Below, one piece after another: positions 1 through 7,654 of a stretch of DNA of 37,241 nt. The position numbers and the translations under genes are program-made. The DNA is from Phycisphaera sp. (GTDB lineage Bacteria > Planctomycetota > Phycisphaerae > Phycisphaerales > Zrk34). Location: assembly GCA_016125285.1 (NCBI GenBank), contig WGMA01000078.1:1-37241 (forward strand). The letters are read 5' to 3'. The notes under the pieces are model-generated. The model saw only the letters and a program-made list of their open reading frames with translations. It had not been told where the DNA came from and did no database searches. The number at the start of each line of letters is the position of its first letter. Within the stretch, counting starts at the first letter, position 1.

Positions 1-77
1 CGAGCCACCGAAGCAACAGACTCACCGCGTTCGATCGCTTCGAGCATCTTCTGACGGGTCTGAACCGGAATAGGCAT
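1..77 (-). CDS. Helix-turn-helix protein, N-terminal fragment (possibly IS630-type transposase or relative)
   Basis: Only the first 25 or so codons are inside the window. The start is well supported: ATG on the reverse strand at 77 is preceded by AAGGAGGT (about 83-90), an essentially perfect Shine-Dalgarno at good spacing. The peptide begins MPIPVQTRQKMLEAIERGES and continues VASVAR, which looks like the first helices of a homeodomain-like HTH as found at the N-terminus of IS630-family transposases and helper proteins (RQKMLEAIERGES then a VARxF-type recognition helix). The family is inferred from this short stretch only; it could equally be a stand-alone DNA-binding protein. It is divergent from the barrel gene at 140, leaving about 60 bp for both promoters. 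Confidence 0.55.
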   Translation of the reverse strand, partial: MPIPVQTRQKMLEAIERGESVASVA

Positions 78-139
78 GACGCGACCTCCTTGTCGATGCC
101 GTATCATCGCATGTGCAACACGATCGCGCAAGATGCTCT

Positions 140-979
140 ATGCCTCTGTTCGATTCTCCGCGCACCGCGTGCGCTGTCGTATTCATCACCGCACTCACCG
201 CCGCGTTTGCCCTCGCCCACGAGCCCGGGCACGTGTGCGACGACCCCGCCTGCACCAAGTGCTGCGGCCTGCACTTCTCGCACCCCATGTTCACCGAGTC
301 GCCCAGCCCCGACACGAAGGTCCGCCTCGACTACCTCTACCAGGGCTTCGCCCACGACGAGGGACAGGCCCACACCCTCGGCGCTGAACTCGAATGGGCG
401 CCCGCTCGCTGGTTCAGCGTCGAGCTCGGCGTGCCCTACACCTGGCTCGACCCCAAGGAGGAGAAGAACACCAACCACCTCGATACCGTCGACCTCGGCC
501 TCAAGTTCGCGTGCTACGAATTCGAAGACCTCGGCGTACTCGTCGGCGGCGGCATCGAGTTCGGCTTCCCCACCGGCAACGACGACAAGGGCATCGGCTC
601 CGATCACACGCTCGAGGTCGAGCCGTTTATCGACGCCGCGTACAAGCACGGCGACTTCGAGTTCGTCAGCTTCGTGTCGTTCGGCATCCCGACCAATCAG
701 AACCCCGAAGACGGCGAGCTGCCCGAGGCCGACTGGGAACTCGGCTGGAACCTCTCGGCGATGTACCACGTGACCCACAACCTCGCGGGACTGATCGAAC
801 TCTACGGCCAGCACGTGTTCGGCGGTGAAGAGGACGGCCACAACGAGGTCCGCATCGCGCCGGGCGTGAAGGTCGGCCTCGCCGACGGACTCGACGTCGG
901 CGTCGGCGTGTCACTCCCGCTGACCACCGACCGCGAGACCGACGTGCAGGTCCTGTTCTCCGTGTTCTATCACTTCTAA
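140..979 (+). CDS. Predicted outer-membrane beta-barrel protein (transporter-like)
   Basis: 279 residues. I start at ATG 140 (MPLFDSPRTA), not at the upstream in-frame ATG 113, because 140 gives a compact signal peptide: short N-region, hydrophobic core VVFITALTAAFALA, then cleavage before HEPGH. A Cys/His cluster follows the cleavage site (HEPGHVCDDPACTKCCGLH), which may bind metal or form disulfides. The rest consists of alternating amphipathic strands with glycine turns (GAELEWAP, FSVELGVPYTW, LGLKFACYEFE, VLVGGGIEFGFPTGN) and ends in aromatic FYHF, the usual C-terminal signature of outer-membrane barrels recognised by the BAM machinery. Substrate is unknown. It resembles the broad class of transporter-like barrels such as those annotated phenol MetA-type, but I cannot assign a family firmly. 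Transcription ends at the hairpin at 1011. Confidence 0.72.
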   Translation: MPLFDSPRTACAVVFITALTAAFALAHEPGHVCDDPACTKCCGLHFSHPMFTESPSPDTKVRLDYLYQGFAHDEGQAHTLGAELEWAPARWFSVELGVPYTWLDPKEEKNTNHLDTVDLGLKFACYEFEDLGVLVGGGIEFGFPTGNDDKGIGSDHTLEVEPFIDAAYKHGDFEFVSFVSFGIPTNQNPEDGELPEADWELGWNLSAMYHVTHNLAGLIELYGQHVFGGEEDGHNEVRIAPGVKVGLADGLDVGVGVSLPLTTDRETDVQVLFSVFYHF

Positions 980-1010
980 TCGCGTCCGATCCTCGAGTGG
1001 ACGCGCACGA

Positions 1011-1047
1011 GGCCCGGAGGATGGCGACCTCCGGGCCTTTTCTATTT
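1011..1047 (+). terminator. Rho-independent terminator after the barrel gene
   Basis: Perfect 10-bp stem GGCCCGGAGG (1011-1020) and CCTCCGGGCC (1028-1037) with a 7-nt loop, followed directly by TTTTCTATTTT. It lies 32 bp after the stop of the rightward gene and has the T-rich tail on the plus strand. Confidence 0.9.
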
Positions 1048-1126
1048 TCCATTTTCCGTTTTCCGATTGTCATTTGCCATTTCGGATGCGCACCGCGACC
1101 GCCGCGGATTCTGAAATGGAGAATGA
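1041..1126. repeat. Intergenic AT-rich quasi-repeat (ATTTTCC/CATTT units)
   Basis: Between the terminator and the convergent beta-helix gene the sequence is built from near-copies of ATTTTCC, GTTTTCC and CATTTGCCATTT, ending GAAATGGAGAATGAC. It is far more AT-rich than the flanking genes. A sister tract with the same units occurs at 20861-20885. No coding potential. Confidence 0.6.
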
Positions 1127-2992
1127 CTACTTCGTCTGCACGCCCGCCTTGTCCGTCAGCGACTTGTACTTCGTCGCGTCGAACTCCGCCTGCGGCACGA
1201 CCGTGTTGTCGACCTGGTGGATGTTCTCTTCTTTCGTCGAGTTGTAACGGATGTGCGGCACGCCGGGCCTCACGACGAACACGTTGCCCTTGACGAGGTT
1301 CGTCGTCGCCTGGTGGAATCGCAGCGGCGAGCGGTCGACGCCGTGGATCACGTTGCCCTCGATCACCACGTCGGTCGTGCCCTCGTCGAGGAACATGCCG
1401 TTCGACTCGGCCCGGCCCGCGTTCAGCGGCACGTCGTGGATGTGGTTGCCGCTGAGCGTCGAGCCCGGCTGAAGCCCCAGCGTGTAGATCCCGCCGCCGT
1501 CGCTCAGCAACTGCATCACGTGATGGATGTGGTTGAACGACGTGCTGTTGTTCTTCGCGGGCGTCGGCGTGGGGTTCCACATCCACCCGATCGAGATGCC
1601 CGTGTACGGCGTGTAGCGCACCTCGTTGTGCTCCACCTTCGTGTCGCGCGCCAGGCCGACCCACACGCCGACCGCGCCGACGAACTGCGCGCCGACGTGC
1701 TCGATCACGCAGTTCGTCACGCGGTTGTCGCTCGCGGCCTCAGCGTCCGCCGTCTTCGCACGCCACCACGACTGGCCGCCCTCGACGCGACGGCCCGTGT
1801 CCTCGCCGATCATCACGCCGTTGCCCGACGTGTCCGTGATCACGCTGCGCTCGATCGCGCAGCGGTGGCAGCGTGTGCCGAACAGGATGCCCGACCCCCC
1901 GGTGTGCGCGACGCGACCGTTGACGAACGCGCAGTCCTCGGCGATTTCGAACGTCACCGCCGTCGGCACGTACGTGCGGATCTCGTCGCCCTTGACCTCC
2001 GCGGTGTAGCGGTGCTCGTGATAGCACGCCTGGCCCGCCGCGTAGCCGCCCGCCGGCAGCGCCCACGCGCAGTGCTCGAACGCGATGCCCTCGAACCGCA
2101 CGAACCGCACGGGCTTGCCGTCCGCGCCGCGCACCTCCAGCAGCGACGTCGCCAACGGCGCGACGATTTCCGTCTTGTCCGGCGACTCGCCCGGCATCGG
2201 CACGTAACGCAGCACGCCGGTGGTCGTGTCGAGGTACCACTCGCCCGGTGCGTCGAGCAGGGCCGGGTGGTTCTCCAACGCGTAGCGCGGGTGCGGCTCG
2301 TAGTTGTCGATCGCGTAGTGCGGCGCGTGCGGGCCGATCGGCTGAGCGGTCGTCAGCGTGTGCGACGCCGGATCGACCGACGCGACCTTCACACGCGACA
2401 TCGACCAGTCGTGCAGGAACACCAGCTCCAGCGCGCCGCCCGCGTTGTCCGACACGGTCACCTCGCCGTCGTTGAACGTGAAGTTCGTGCGGCGGTCGGC
2501 GCCGGTCTGGTTGACGCGGACCCAGCCCGCGTTGGGATGCCGCGCGCGTTGCCGACGCTCGCCGTTGACGAACAACTCGCGGAAGGGCCACTTGCCGTCC
2601 TTCGCCGCGTCGATCGTCGTCGACCACACGCCGTCGCCGCCGACCGTCCAGCCCGTGATCACGCGCCCGCCGCTGACGACCGGCCGCGTGTCGCCCGCGC
2701 CGCGGACAATCAACGGCGCCTTCTCCGTGCCCGAGTCCGCCGGGCCGAGCGTGATAGGTTTGTCGACGCGATACACGCCGCCATGCACGAGCACGACGAT
2801 CGGCTCGCCGCCGCGCTCGATCTTGCGTGTCGCCTCGACCGCGTGCTGGATCGTCGCGTAAGGCTTGTCCGCCGTGCCGGGGTTCGCGTCGTTGCCGTTC
2901 GGCGCGACGTGGATGTCGACGCCGAACGCGGCGGACGCGATGACAAGAAGAATCGCCGCGGATGAACGCAGAGAATCGCGGATGAACTGCAT
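1127..2992 (-). CDS. Secreted right-handed parallel beta-helix protein
   Basis: 621 residues with a signal peptide (hydrophobic core SSAAILLVIASAAFG, mature start near VDIHVAP). The mature N-terminus, HVAPNGNDANPGTADKPYAT followed by IQHAVEATR, is the typical DUF1565-like opening of secreted pectate-lyase-fold proteins. The C-terminal half has repeated short rungs with asparagine ladders (NRVTNCVIEHVG, TKVEHNEVRYTPYTGISIG, STLSGNHIHDV, VVIEGNVIHGV, NLVKGNVFVV), diagnostic of a right-handed beta-helix. Such proteins bind or cleave polysaccharides in the periplasm or outside the cell; whether this one is a lyase, hydrolase or binding protein cannot be told. Start chosen at ATG 2992 with AGGAG five bases upstream. 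It is convergent with the barrel gene. The DNA encoding the signal peptide contains a repeated unit (see repeat at 2951). Confidence 0.85.
   Translation of the reverse strand: MQFIRDSLRSSAAILLVIASAAFGVDIHVAPNGNDANPGTADKPYATIQHAVEATRKIERGGEPIVVLVHGGVYRVDKPITLGPADSGTEKAPLIVRGAGDTRPVVSGGRVITGWTVGGDGVWSTTIDAAKDGKWPFRELFVNGERRQRARHPNAGWVRVNQTGADRRTNFTFNDGEVTVSDNAGGALELVFLHDWSMSRVKVASVDPASHTLTTAQPIGPHAPHYAIDNYEPHPRYALENHPALLDAPGEWYLDTTTGVLRYVPMPGESPDKTEIVAPLATSLLEVRGADGKPVRFVRFEGIAFEHCAWALPAGGYAAGQACYHEHRYTAEVKGDEIRTYVPTAVTFEIAEDCAFVNGRVAHTGGSGILFGTRCHRCAIERSVITDTSGNGVMIGEDTGRRVEGGQSWWRAKTADAEAASDNRVTNCVIEHVGAQFVGAVGVWVGLARDTKVEHNEVRYTPYTGISIGWMWNPTPTPAKNNSTSFNHIHHVMQLLSDGGGIYTLGLQPGSTLSGNHIHDVPLNAGRAESNGMFLDEGTTDVVIEGNVIHGVDRSPLRFHQATTNLVKGNVFVVRPGVPHIRYNSTKEENIHQVDNTVVPQAEFDATKYKSLTDKAGVQTK
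2951..2987. repeat. Short direct repeat inside the signal-peptide codons
   Basis: AATCGCCGCGGATGAAC at 2951-2967 is followed by AATCGCGGATGAAC at 2974-2987. Tracts of GCGGATGAACGCAGA type are common between genes in several bacterial phyla. Here the tract encodes the N-region and first part of the hydrophobic core of the beta-helix protein. Confidence 0.55.
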
Positions 2993-3008
2993 GGTGGCTC
3001 CTGCGCAG

Positions 3009-3073
3009 GTCAGGCTCAGCCTGACAACTTCGTGGGTTGTTTGCGTGTCGTGCCCTGTCAGGCGAAGCCTGAC
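3009..3073. repeat. Two GTCAGGC inverted-repeat hairpins
   Basis: GTCAGGCT-C-AGCCTGAC occupies 3009-3025 and GTCAGGC-GAA-GCCTGAC occupies 3057-3073. They fill the gap between the methyltransferase stop codon (3074-3076) and the beta-helix gene start. No run of T follows on the minus strand, so they are repeat hairpins rather than classical terminators. They could still protect 3' ends or slow transcription. Confidence 0.65.
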
Positions 3074-4243
3074 CTACAGACGCTGCGTGATCAACGCCCG
3101 CACCTGTTGGCCGAATCGTAGGACGAAGACCGTCAGATGTCGCTCGCCATTTCCACGGAGCTGCGCCGCGGTCTTGTCGGCGTCGACGGCCTTGCCGCGC
3201 GTCTTCACGTCGACGATCCCCGCGTCGAGCTCATGCAGTCGCTGCTTCACCCTGTTCATGCGCCACGGCATCTCGTCGATCAGCTCGAACGGCGTGACCC
3301 ACGGGCTGTCGATCAGCGTGTCGCTGCTGAGCAGCCCGAGCGCCGGGTGCAGCGCCGGGGCGTCGAGCTCGTCGCTCAGCACGCCGATCAGGTCTGCGCG
3401 CTCGACCGCCGGGTCGACCGCGAGCAGATAGCGGCGGGGCGATTCGTCGCACGGCGCGCCACCGGGCTCGCCGTGCAACGACACGTTGTCGGGCAGCCGC
3501 GTGGCGGTGCGCGTGTGTCGCGCGAGTCGGCCTGTCCACAGCACGGCCTGCACGAGCGTGCCGCCGCGGTTGATGATCTCCACCTCGCCGGGCGGCAGCG
3601 CGTCGAAGTCGACGCCCGGCCCGAGCTTGATCGCGCCGTCGGGGCACGCGGCGATCAATCGCTCGATCAAGTCAGGCCCGGGCTGCATGTCTTCGTATCG
3701 CCACAGCCGCCGCGTGTCGTCACGCCGCGACGGATCGATGTGAAACGCGCCGCCGTTGCCGACGAGCGCGCCGAGGTCGAGCGACTCGACGTCGGCCGCG
3801 ACGTCGTTGATCGTGAGGCCGTCACGCCGGGCGACCGCCGCGACGTTGTGATGCGCCATGGCGACCTTGTCGGCGTCCATGTCGACGAGCGCCAGATCGG
3901 TGATCGTGTCGATCCGCGCAAGTCCGATCGCGTCGCCGCCGATGCCGCAGCAGAGGTCGACCACGCGTGCGACGCCCGCCTCGACAAAGCGGCGCGCCTT
4001 GTGCTCCGCGACGTCGACACTGGTGGCCTGCTCCGCGCCGACGATGTCCGCGACCATGCGCGCCGCGTCGTCGCCGAACTTGTCCGCGAGCTTGCGCCGG
4101 GCCTTGGTCAGCTCGATCGCGCCGTGGACCAGATCGGCGTCCCACCGCTTGCGCAGGCGTGTGATCGCCGCGAGGTCGAAGTCCGCGATCGCCATCGCGG
4201 CGTCGAGCAGGCCGGGGTGTTCGAGCAAAATCTGCCAGTGCAT
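3074..4243 (-). CDS. Class I SAM-dependent methyltransferase with THUMP-like C-terminal domain
   Basis: 389 residues. A short helical N-terminal region is followed by a Rossmann methyltransferase domain with motif I VVDLCCGIGGDAIGLA (about residues 92-107), an acidic motif II (LALVDMDADKVAMAHHN) and the characteristic HIDPSRRDDTRR segment where catalytic residues of this family sit. The C-terminal third (SPWVTPFELIDEMPWRMNRV, then KQRLHELDAGIVDVKTRG) matches the small THUMP-like domain that follows such methyltransferases in planctomycetes and actinobacteria. The substrate is not established and is presumably an RNA or small molecule. The ATG at 4243 lacks a good Shine-Dalgarno but only 21 bp separate it from the metallo-beta-lactamase-fold gene upstream, so the two are probably one transcript. 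Confidence 0.82.
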   Translation of the reverse strand: MHWQILLEHPGLLDAAMAIADFDLAAITRLRKRWDADLVHGAIELTKARRKLADKFGDDAARMVADIVGAEQATSVDVAEHKARRFVEAGVARVVDLCCGIGGDAIGLARIDTITDLALVDMDADKVAMAHHNVAAVARRDGLTINDVAADVESLDLGALVGNGGAFHIDPSRRDDTRRLWRYEDMQPGPDLIERLIAACPDGAIKLGPGVDFDALPPGEVEIINRGGTLVQAVLWTGRLARHTRTATRLPDNVSLHGEPGGAPCDESPRRYLLAVDPAVERADLIGVLSDELDAPALHPALGLLSSDTLIDSPWVTPFELIDEMPWRMNRVKQRLHELDAGIVDVKTRGKAVDADKTAAQLRGNGERHLTVFVLRFGQQVRALITQRL

Positions 4244-4264
4244 GCGCTACGCCGTGGGCGGCAC

Positions 4265-4936
4265 TCAGAACGGTGCACGTGTGGGATTGGGGACGAGGTT
4301 GTCGTGGCCGGGCACGATGAAGTCGGCGATCTCGAGGGCTTCCTTAAAGCTCTCCATCGCCTGCTCGACGTCGTAGCCGCCCTGGAGGACCTGGCCGTGC
4401 AGGAGGTGTTCGACGGTGGGCACGGCGTCGGAGGCGATGAGGACGGTGGACTGGGCGAGCGGGATGAGCAGGCCGCACGTGCCGGGCGTGTAGCCGGGCA
4501 GCGGGAACAGGTCGACGCGCTCGGCGAGTTGATCGGGCGCGGCCTTGAAGCGCTGCAGCAGCGCGATCTCCTGCTGCAGCAGGTCGCGGATCTGCTCGTC
4601 GGACTCGGCGTCGAATCGGCCGACGAGTTGGAGACCGATCGACTCGCGCTCGGCCTCGCTGATCCACCACCGCGCGTGCTCGAACGCGCCGATGCCGGCA
4701 CGGTGCGCGGGGCGGAAGTTCGTGAGGAACACGTCGGTCACGTCGCCGGGCGACAGTCCCGCGCGCTCGTGGAGGTGCGCCGCGACGGCCTGCGGCGGCA
4801 GGCCCGGGTCGACGAGGATCGTGCGGTCGCCGCTGCGGATGAGCGTCGTCGTGGCGTGCGGCGTGCGCACCGCGCCACGCTCGCCCCACAGCGGGTGATG
4901 GCTCAGCGTGCCGATACTGATGATGCGGATGTCCAT
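4265..4936 (-). CDS. Metallo-beta-lactamase-fold protein with degenerate metal site
   Basis: 223 residues. The fold is recognisable: beta strands with TTTLIRSGDRTILVDPGLPP, a central VTDVFLTN strand, FPLPGYTPGTCGLLIP, LIASDAVPT and a terminal VPGHD. In active members the central motif reads THxHxDH and the later strand reads GHTPG. Here the first is TNFRPAH (Asn73, Arg75, Ala77, with only His78 kept) and the second is GYTPG, so most ligands of the two-metal site are missing while the Asp of SDA and the His of PGHD remain. I infer a non-catalytic or altered protein, not a sequencing error, because the reading frame and neighbouring residues are intact. It probably shares a transcript with the methyltransferase downstream. 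Its leader is made of the GGTCAG repeat. Confidence 0.8.
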   Translation of the reverse strand: MDIRIISIGTLSHHPLWGERGAVRTPHATTTLIRSGDRTILVDPGLPPQAVAAHLHERAGLSPGDVTDVFLTNFRPAHRAGIGAFEHARWWISEAERESIGLQLVGRFDAESDEQIRDLLQQEIALLQRFKAAPDQLAERVDLFPLPGYTPGTCGLLIPLAQSTVLIASDAVPTVEHLLHGQVLQGGYDVEQAMESFKEALEIADFIVPGHDNLVPNPTRAPF

Positions 4937-5013
4937 TTCAGTGGTCAGTGGTCAGGAATCAGTGGTCAGGTGGATTCTACTGGCTCCTGACTCCTGACAC
5001 CTGACTACTGGAT
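4937..5013. repeat. Intergenic GTCAGG/CCTGAC repeat with inverted symmetry
   Basis: The whole gap between coaD and the metallo-beta-lactamase-fold gene consists of near-copies of CAGTGGTCAG and TCAGGAATCAGTGG on the left and of CTCCTGACTCCTGACACC on the right, so the two halves can pair. The tract would also be the leader of the gene starting at 4936. No conventional terminator T-run or Shine-Dalgarno is visible in it. Confidence 0.65.
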
Positions 5014-5565
5014 CTAATCCTTGTGATGATCGCTCGCGCGGGCGAGTTCGCGGAGGCGGTCCAGCTTCGTGCGCATCTTGTCGATGACGAGCTTGGGCAG
5101 CAGCGGCGACAGGCGGTCGAGGTCGCCGCCCGAGGCGATCTGCTTGATGAGCGACGAGCTGGTGAAGCCGAAGATCTCGCCGGACATGATGAACACGGTC
5201 TCGATGTCGGCGATGGCGCGGTTGGTCAGCGCGAGCTGGAACTCGAAGTTCAGGTCGCTGACGTTGCGGAGCCCGCGGAGGATGACGGTGGCGCCGCGCT
5301 GACGTGCGAAGTCGACGGTCAGGCCGGTGTAGGTCTCAACGGTCGCATCGATGCCCTCGTCGGCGAGGATCTTGCGGATCATCGTCTCGCGCTCGTCCAT
5401 GGTGAACAGCTCGGACTTGGCGGGGTTGCGGCCGATGGCGATGACAAGCTCGTCGAACAGACCCTGCGCGCGGCGGACGACGTCGAGGTGACCGTTGGTG
5501 ATCGGGTCGAACGTGCCGGGGAACAGCGCGACGCGTGATGTTTGTGCGTTGGGCATGGCGGACAT
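5014..5565 (-). CDS. coaD: Phosphopantetheine adenylyltransferase
   Basis: 183 residues; transfers an adenylyl group from ATP to 4'-phosphopantetheine, the penultimate step of coenzyme A synthesis, in the cytoplasm. Diagnostic motifs are the nucleotidyltransferase (T/H)xGH box in FPGTFDPITNGHLDVV, the RNPAKSELFT segment, the substrate-binding RGLRNVSDLNFEFQLALTNR region and the SSSLIKQIA motif near the C-terminus. The start is uncertain: ATG 5565 (MSAMPNAQ) or ATG 5556 (MPNAQ). Neither has a good Shine-Dalgarno, and the open frame upstream runs through non-coding repeat DNA. Family members are usually about 160 residues; the extra length here is split between the N-terminus and a charged tail (RLRELARASDHHKD). 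Confidence 0.96.
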   Translation of the reverse strand: MSAMPNAQTSRVALFPGTFDPITNGHLDVVRRAQGLFDELVIAIGRNPAKSELFTMDERETMIRKILADEGIDATVETYTGLTVDFARQRGATVILRGLRNVSDLNFEFQLALTNRAIADIETVFIMSGEIFGFTSSSLIKQIASGGDLDRLSPLLPKLVIDKMRTKLDRLRELARASDHHKD

Positions 5566-5579
5566 GATAGCAAAGGCTG

Positions 5580-5625
5580 AGACGATTTCGGACTGGCGAT
5601 TTCGGATTGCGGATTTGACGCCGCG
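5580..5625. repeat. Intergenic GATTTCGGA(C/T)TG repeat
   Basis: CGATTTCGGACTGG, CGATTTCGGATTG and CGGATTTG follow one another upstream of coaD. On the reverse strand this reads as repeats of CAATCCGAAATCG, a common type of intergenic tract in this phylum. It separates coaD from the membrane-anchored gene upstream. Confidence 0.6.
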
Positions 5626-5630
5626 GCGCG

Positions 5631-6389
5631 TCAGCGTGTGGGGTTGGCTGTGCCATCGGTGAAGTGCGTGAGCACGTCTTCGATGTCGGGGCTGTGCAGT
5701 TCGCTGAGGGGCAGCCGCGTGCGCAGGTACGCGACGGCGGCGTCGGGCACGGGGCGGCCGCGTTTCAGCTGCCAGCGGACGAGCTGCACGGCGAGGTAGT
5801 CCTCGGCGTTGGCGATCTGTCGCTGGACCGGGTCGTAGATGTCGTAGCTCGCGGCGGCGATGCGAGCGAGCGTGCGGTCGACCCACGCGTCGACATCCGG
5901 CTCGTTGGTCGTTTCGGGCGACGCGGTCGCGGTGAGCTGCTCGAGGGCGCGGGCGGCGTCGTAGGTGTCGACGGCGGCGGGGTTGTAGAACGCGTCGCCC
6001 TGGCCGAGCACCTGGCGGGCGATGATCAGGGCCTTGGCTTCGCGGCCGTTGCTCGCGAGCCGACCGGCGCGTTCGTTGAGCACGAGGATCAGCCCGATCG
6101 CTTCGTCCTCGCCGTACTTGTCGCGATACGCGGCGGTGAGTCGGCCCCAGCTCTTCGCGTCGTCGTGTGTGAGCAGTTCGGTCGTGACGTAGTACGCCGC
6201 GGCGTCGTGCGTGTAGCGAGGCAGAGCGGTGAAGCGCGGCGCGGATGCGGGATCGGCCGCGGTGTGCGTGCGCGCCGGTGGGGCGTTGAGCGCGTAGGTG
6301 ACGATGATCACGCCGGCGATGACCACGACAAGGCCGGAGTATCGGTAGTAGTGGCGGAAGTTCAGGCGGTTGGTCGTGTCCCAGGGCAT
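5631..6389 (-). CDS. Membrane-anchored protein of unknown function
   Basis: 252 residues; not recognised. I start at ATG 6389 (MPWDTTNRLNFRHYYRYSG) because everything upstream in this frame is shadow sequence of the malic enzyme gene; AGGCGA lies just upstream. A single transmembrane helix (about residues 19-34, LVVVIAGVIIVTYAL) follows a short N-terminus rich in Arg and Tyr, so the remaining roughly 215 residues probably face the periplasm. That part is helical and alternates short amphipathic segments (AYYVTTELLTHDDAKSWG, EAKALIIARQVLGQG, AEDYLAVQLVRWQLKRG), which would fit a tetratricopeptide-like or scaffold fold. It lies 20 bp downstream of malic enzyme, so co-transcription is likely. 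Confidence 0.7.
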   Translation of the reverse strand: MPWDTTNRLNFRHYYRYSGLVVVIAGVIIVTYALNAPPARTHTAADPASAPRFTALPRYTHDAAAYYVTTELLTHDDAKSWGRLTAAYRDKYGEDEAIGLILVLNERAGRLASNGREAKALIIARQVLGQGDAFYNPAAVDTYDAARALEQLTATASPETTNEPDVDAWVDRTLARIAAASYDIYDPVQRQIANAEDYLAVQLVRWQLKRGRPVPDAAVAYLRTRLPLSELHSPDIEDVLTHFTDGTANPTR

Positions 6390-6409
6390 GGGCTCGCCTT
6401 TGCTGCGTG

Positions 6410-7582
6410 TCAGCCTTGCGCGGCGTGCGAGACGGCGGCGGCGATGCGCGGGGCGACGGTGCGGTCGAGCGGGTCGGGCAGGATGCGGTCGGCGGTGGGG
6501 CGGTCGACCGCCGCGGCCAGGGCGTGTGCGGCGGCGAGCTTCATCTTCGGCGTGATCTGCGGCGCGTTGGCCTCGAGCGCGCCGCGGAAGATCCCCGGGA
6601 ACGCCAGCACGTTGTTGACCTGGTTCGGGAAGTCGCTGCGCCCCGTGCCGACCACCGCGGCGCCCGCGCCGATCGCCACGTCCGGCATGATCTCCGGCAC
6701 GGGGTTCGCCATCGCGAGGATCACCGCGTCGTTCGCCATGCGCTTCACGTCGTCCGGGCCGATCAGGTTGCCCCTGCTGACGCCGATGAACACGTCCGCG
6801 CCGTCGAGCACGTGGTGCAGGTCGCCGGAGGTGTCGGAGCGGTTGGTGTACTTGAGCAGTTCCTGCTTCTGCGGCGACAGGCCGTCGCGCCCGCGGTGGA
6901 TCGCGCCCTTCGAGTCGCACACAATGACCTCCGCGGCGGGGATGCACACGTCGGGATCCTGCCCGACACAGCGGAGGATGCGGGCGATCGCCGTGCCCGC
7001 CGCGCCCGCGCCGTTGATGACGATGCGCATCGACGCGACGTCCTTGCCGATGACCTTCGCGGCGTTGAGCAGCGCGGCCAGCAGCACGATCGCGGTGCCG
7101 TGCTGGTCGTCGTGCATCACGGGGATGCCGAGGTCCTGCAGGCGTTCTTCGATGTCGAAGCAGCGCGGCGCGGAGATGTCTTCGAGGTTGATGCCGCCGA
7201 ACGTCGGCGCGATGAGCTGCACGGCGCGGACGATCTCGTCGGCGTCCTGCGAGTCGAGGCAGATGGGCCAGGCGTCGATGTCGGCGAACTGTTTGAACAG
7301 CAGCGCCTTGCCCTCCATGACGGGCAGGGCGGCGAGCGGGCCGATGTTGCCGAGCCCGAGCACGGCCGAGCCGTCGGTGACGACCGCGACGCTGTTGCGT
7401 TTGATCGTCAGGCTTCGGGCGCGCGACGGGTCGGCGGCGATGACCTCGCACGGGCGGGCGACGCCGGGCGTGTACGCGATGGACAGGTCTTCGCGTGTGC
7501 TGACGGGCATGTTGGGCGTGACGCTGATCTTGCCGCGCAGCTGCTCGTGCACGATCAGCGAGCGTTCGTAGATGTCGGACAT
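6410..7582 (-). CDS. NAD(P)-dependent malic enzyme (oxaloacetate-decarboxylating)
   Basis: 390 residues. Converts malate to pyruvate and CO2 with reduction of NAD(P). The malic N-terminal domain shows LSIAYTPGVARPCEVI, a catalytic-lysine region and the signature GSAVLGLGNIGPLAALPVME followed by KQFADIDAWPI. The metal/catalytic segment NLEDISAPRCFDIEE and the HDDQHGTAIVLLAALLNA motif follow, then the Rossmann nucleotide-binding loop INGAGAAGTAIARIL. The length matches the short form without the C-terminal phosphotransacetylase-like domain carried by MaeB of enterobacteria. Start ATG 7582 has CGAGGTC about six bases upstream. The pyruvate produced could feed the PDH complex encoded at 23144; that link is inference. 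Confidence 0.95.
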   Translation of the reverse strand: MSDIYERSLIVHEQLRGKISVTPNMPVSTREDLSIAYTPGVARPCEVIAADPSRARSLTIKRNSVAVVTDGSAVLGLGNIGPLAALPVMEGKALLFKQFADIDAWPICLDSQDADEIVRAVQLIAPTFGGINLEDISAPRCFDIEERLQDLGIPVMHDDQHGTAIVLLAALLNAAKVIGKDVASMRIVINGAGAAGTAIARILRCVGQDPDVCIPAAEVIVCDSKGAIHRGRDGLSPQKQELLKYTNRSDTSGDLHHVLDGADVFIGVSRGNLIGPDDVKRMANDAVILAMANPVPEIMPDVAIGAGAAVVGTGRSDFPNQVNNVLAFPGIFRGALEANAPQITPKMKLAAAHALAAAVDRPTADRILPDPLDRTVAPRIAAAVSHAAQG

Positions 7583-7654
7583 GCTCGGACCTCGGAGCGT
7601 TGCGGGATGTGTGTGCCACGGGCGCGGCCGCGCGAGCGACGACGCCGGGCGCGA

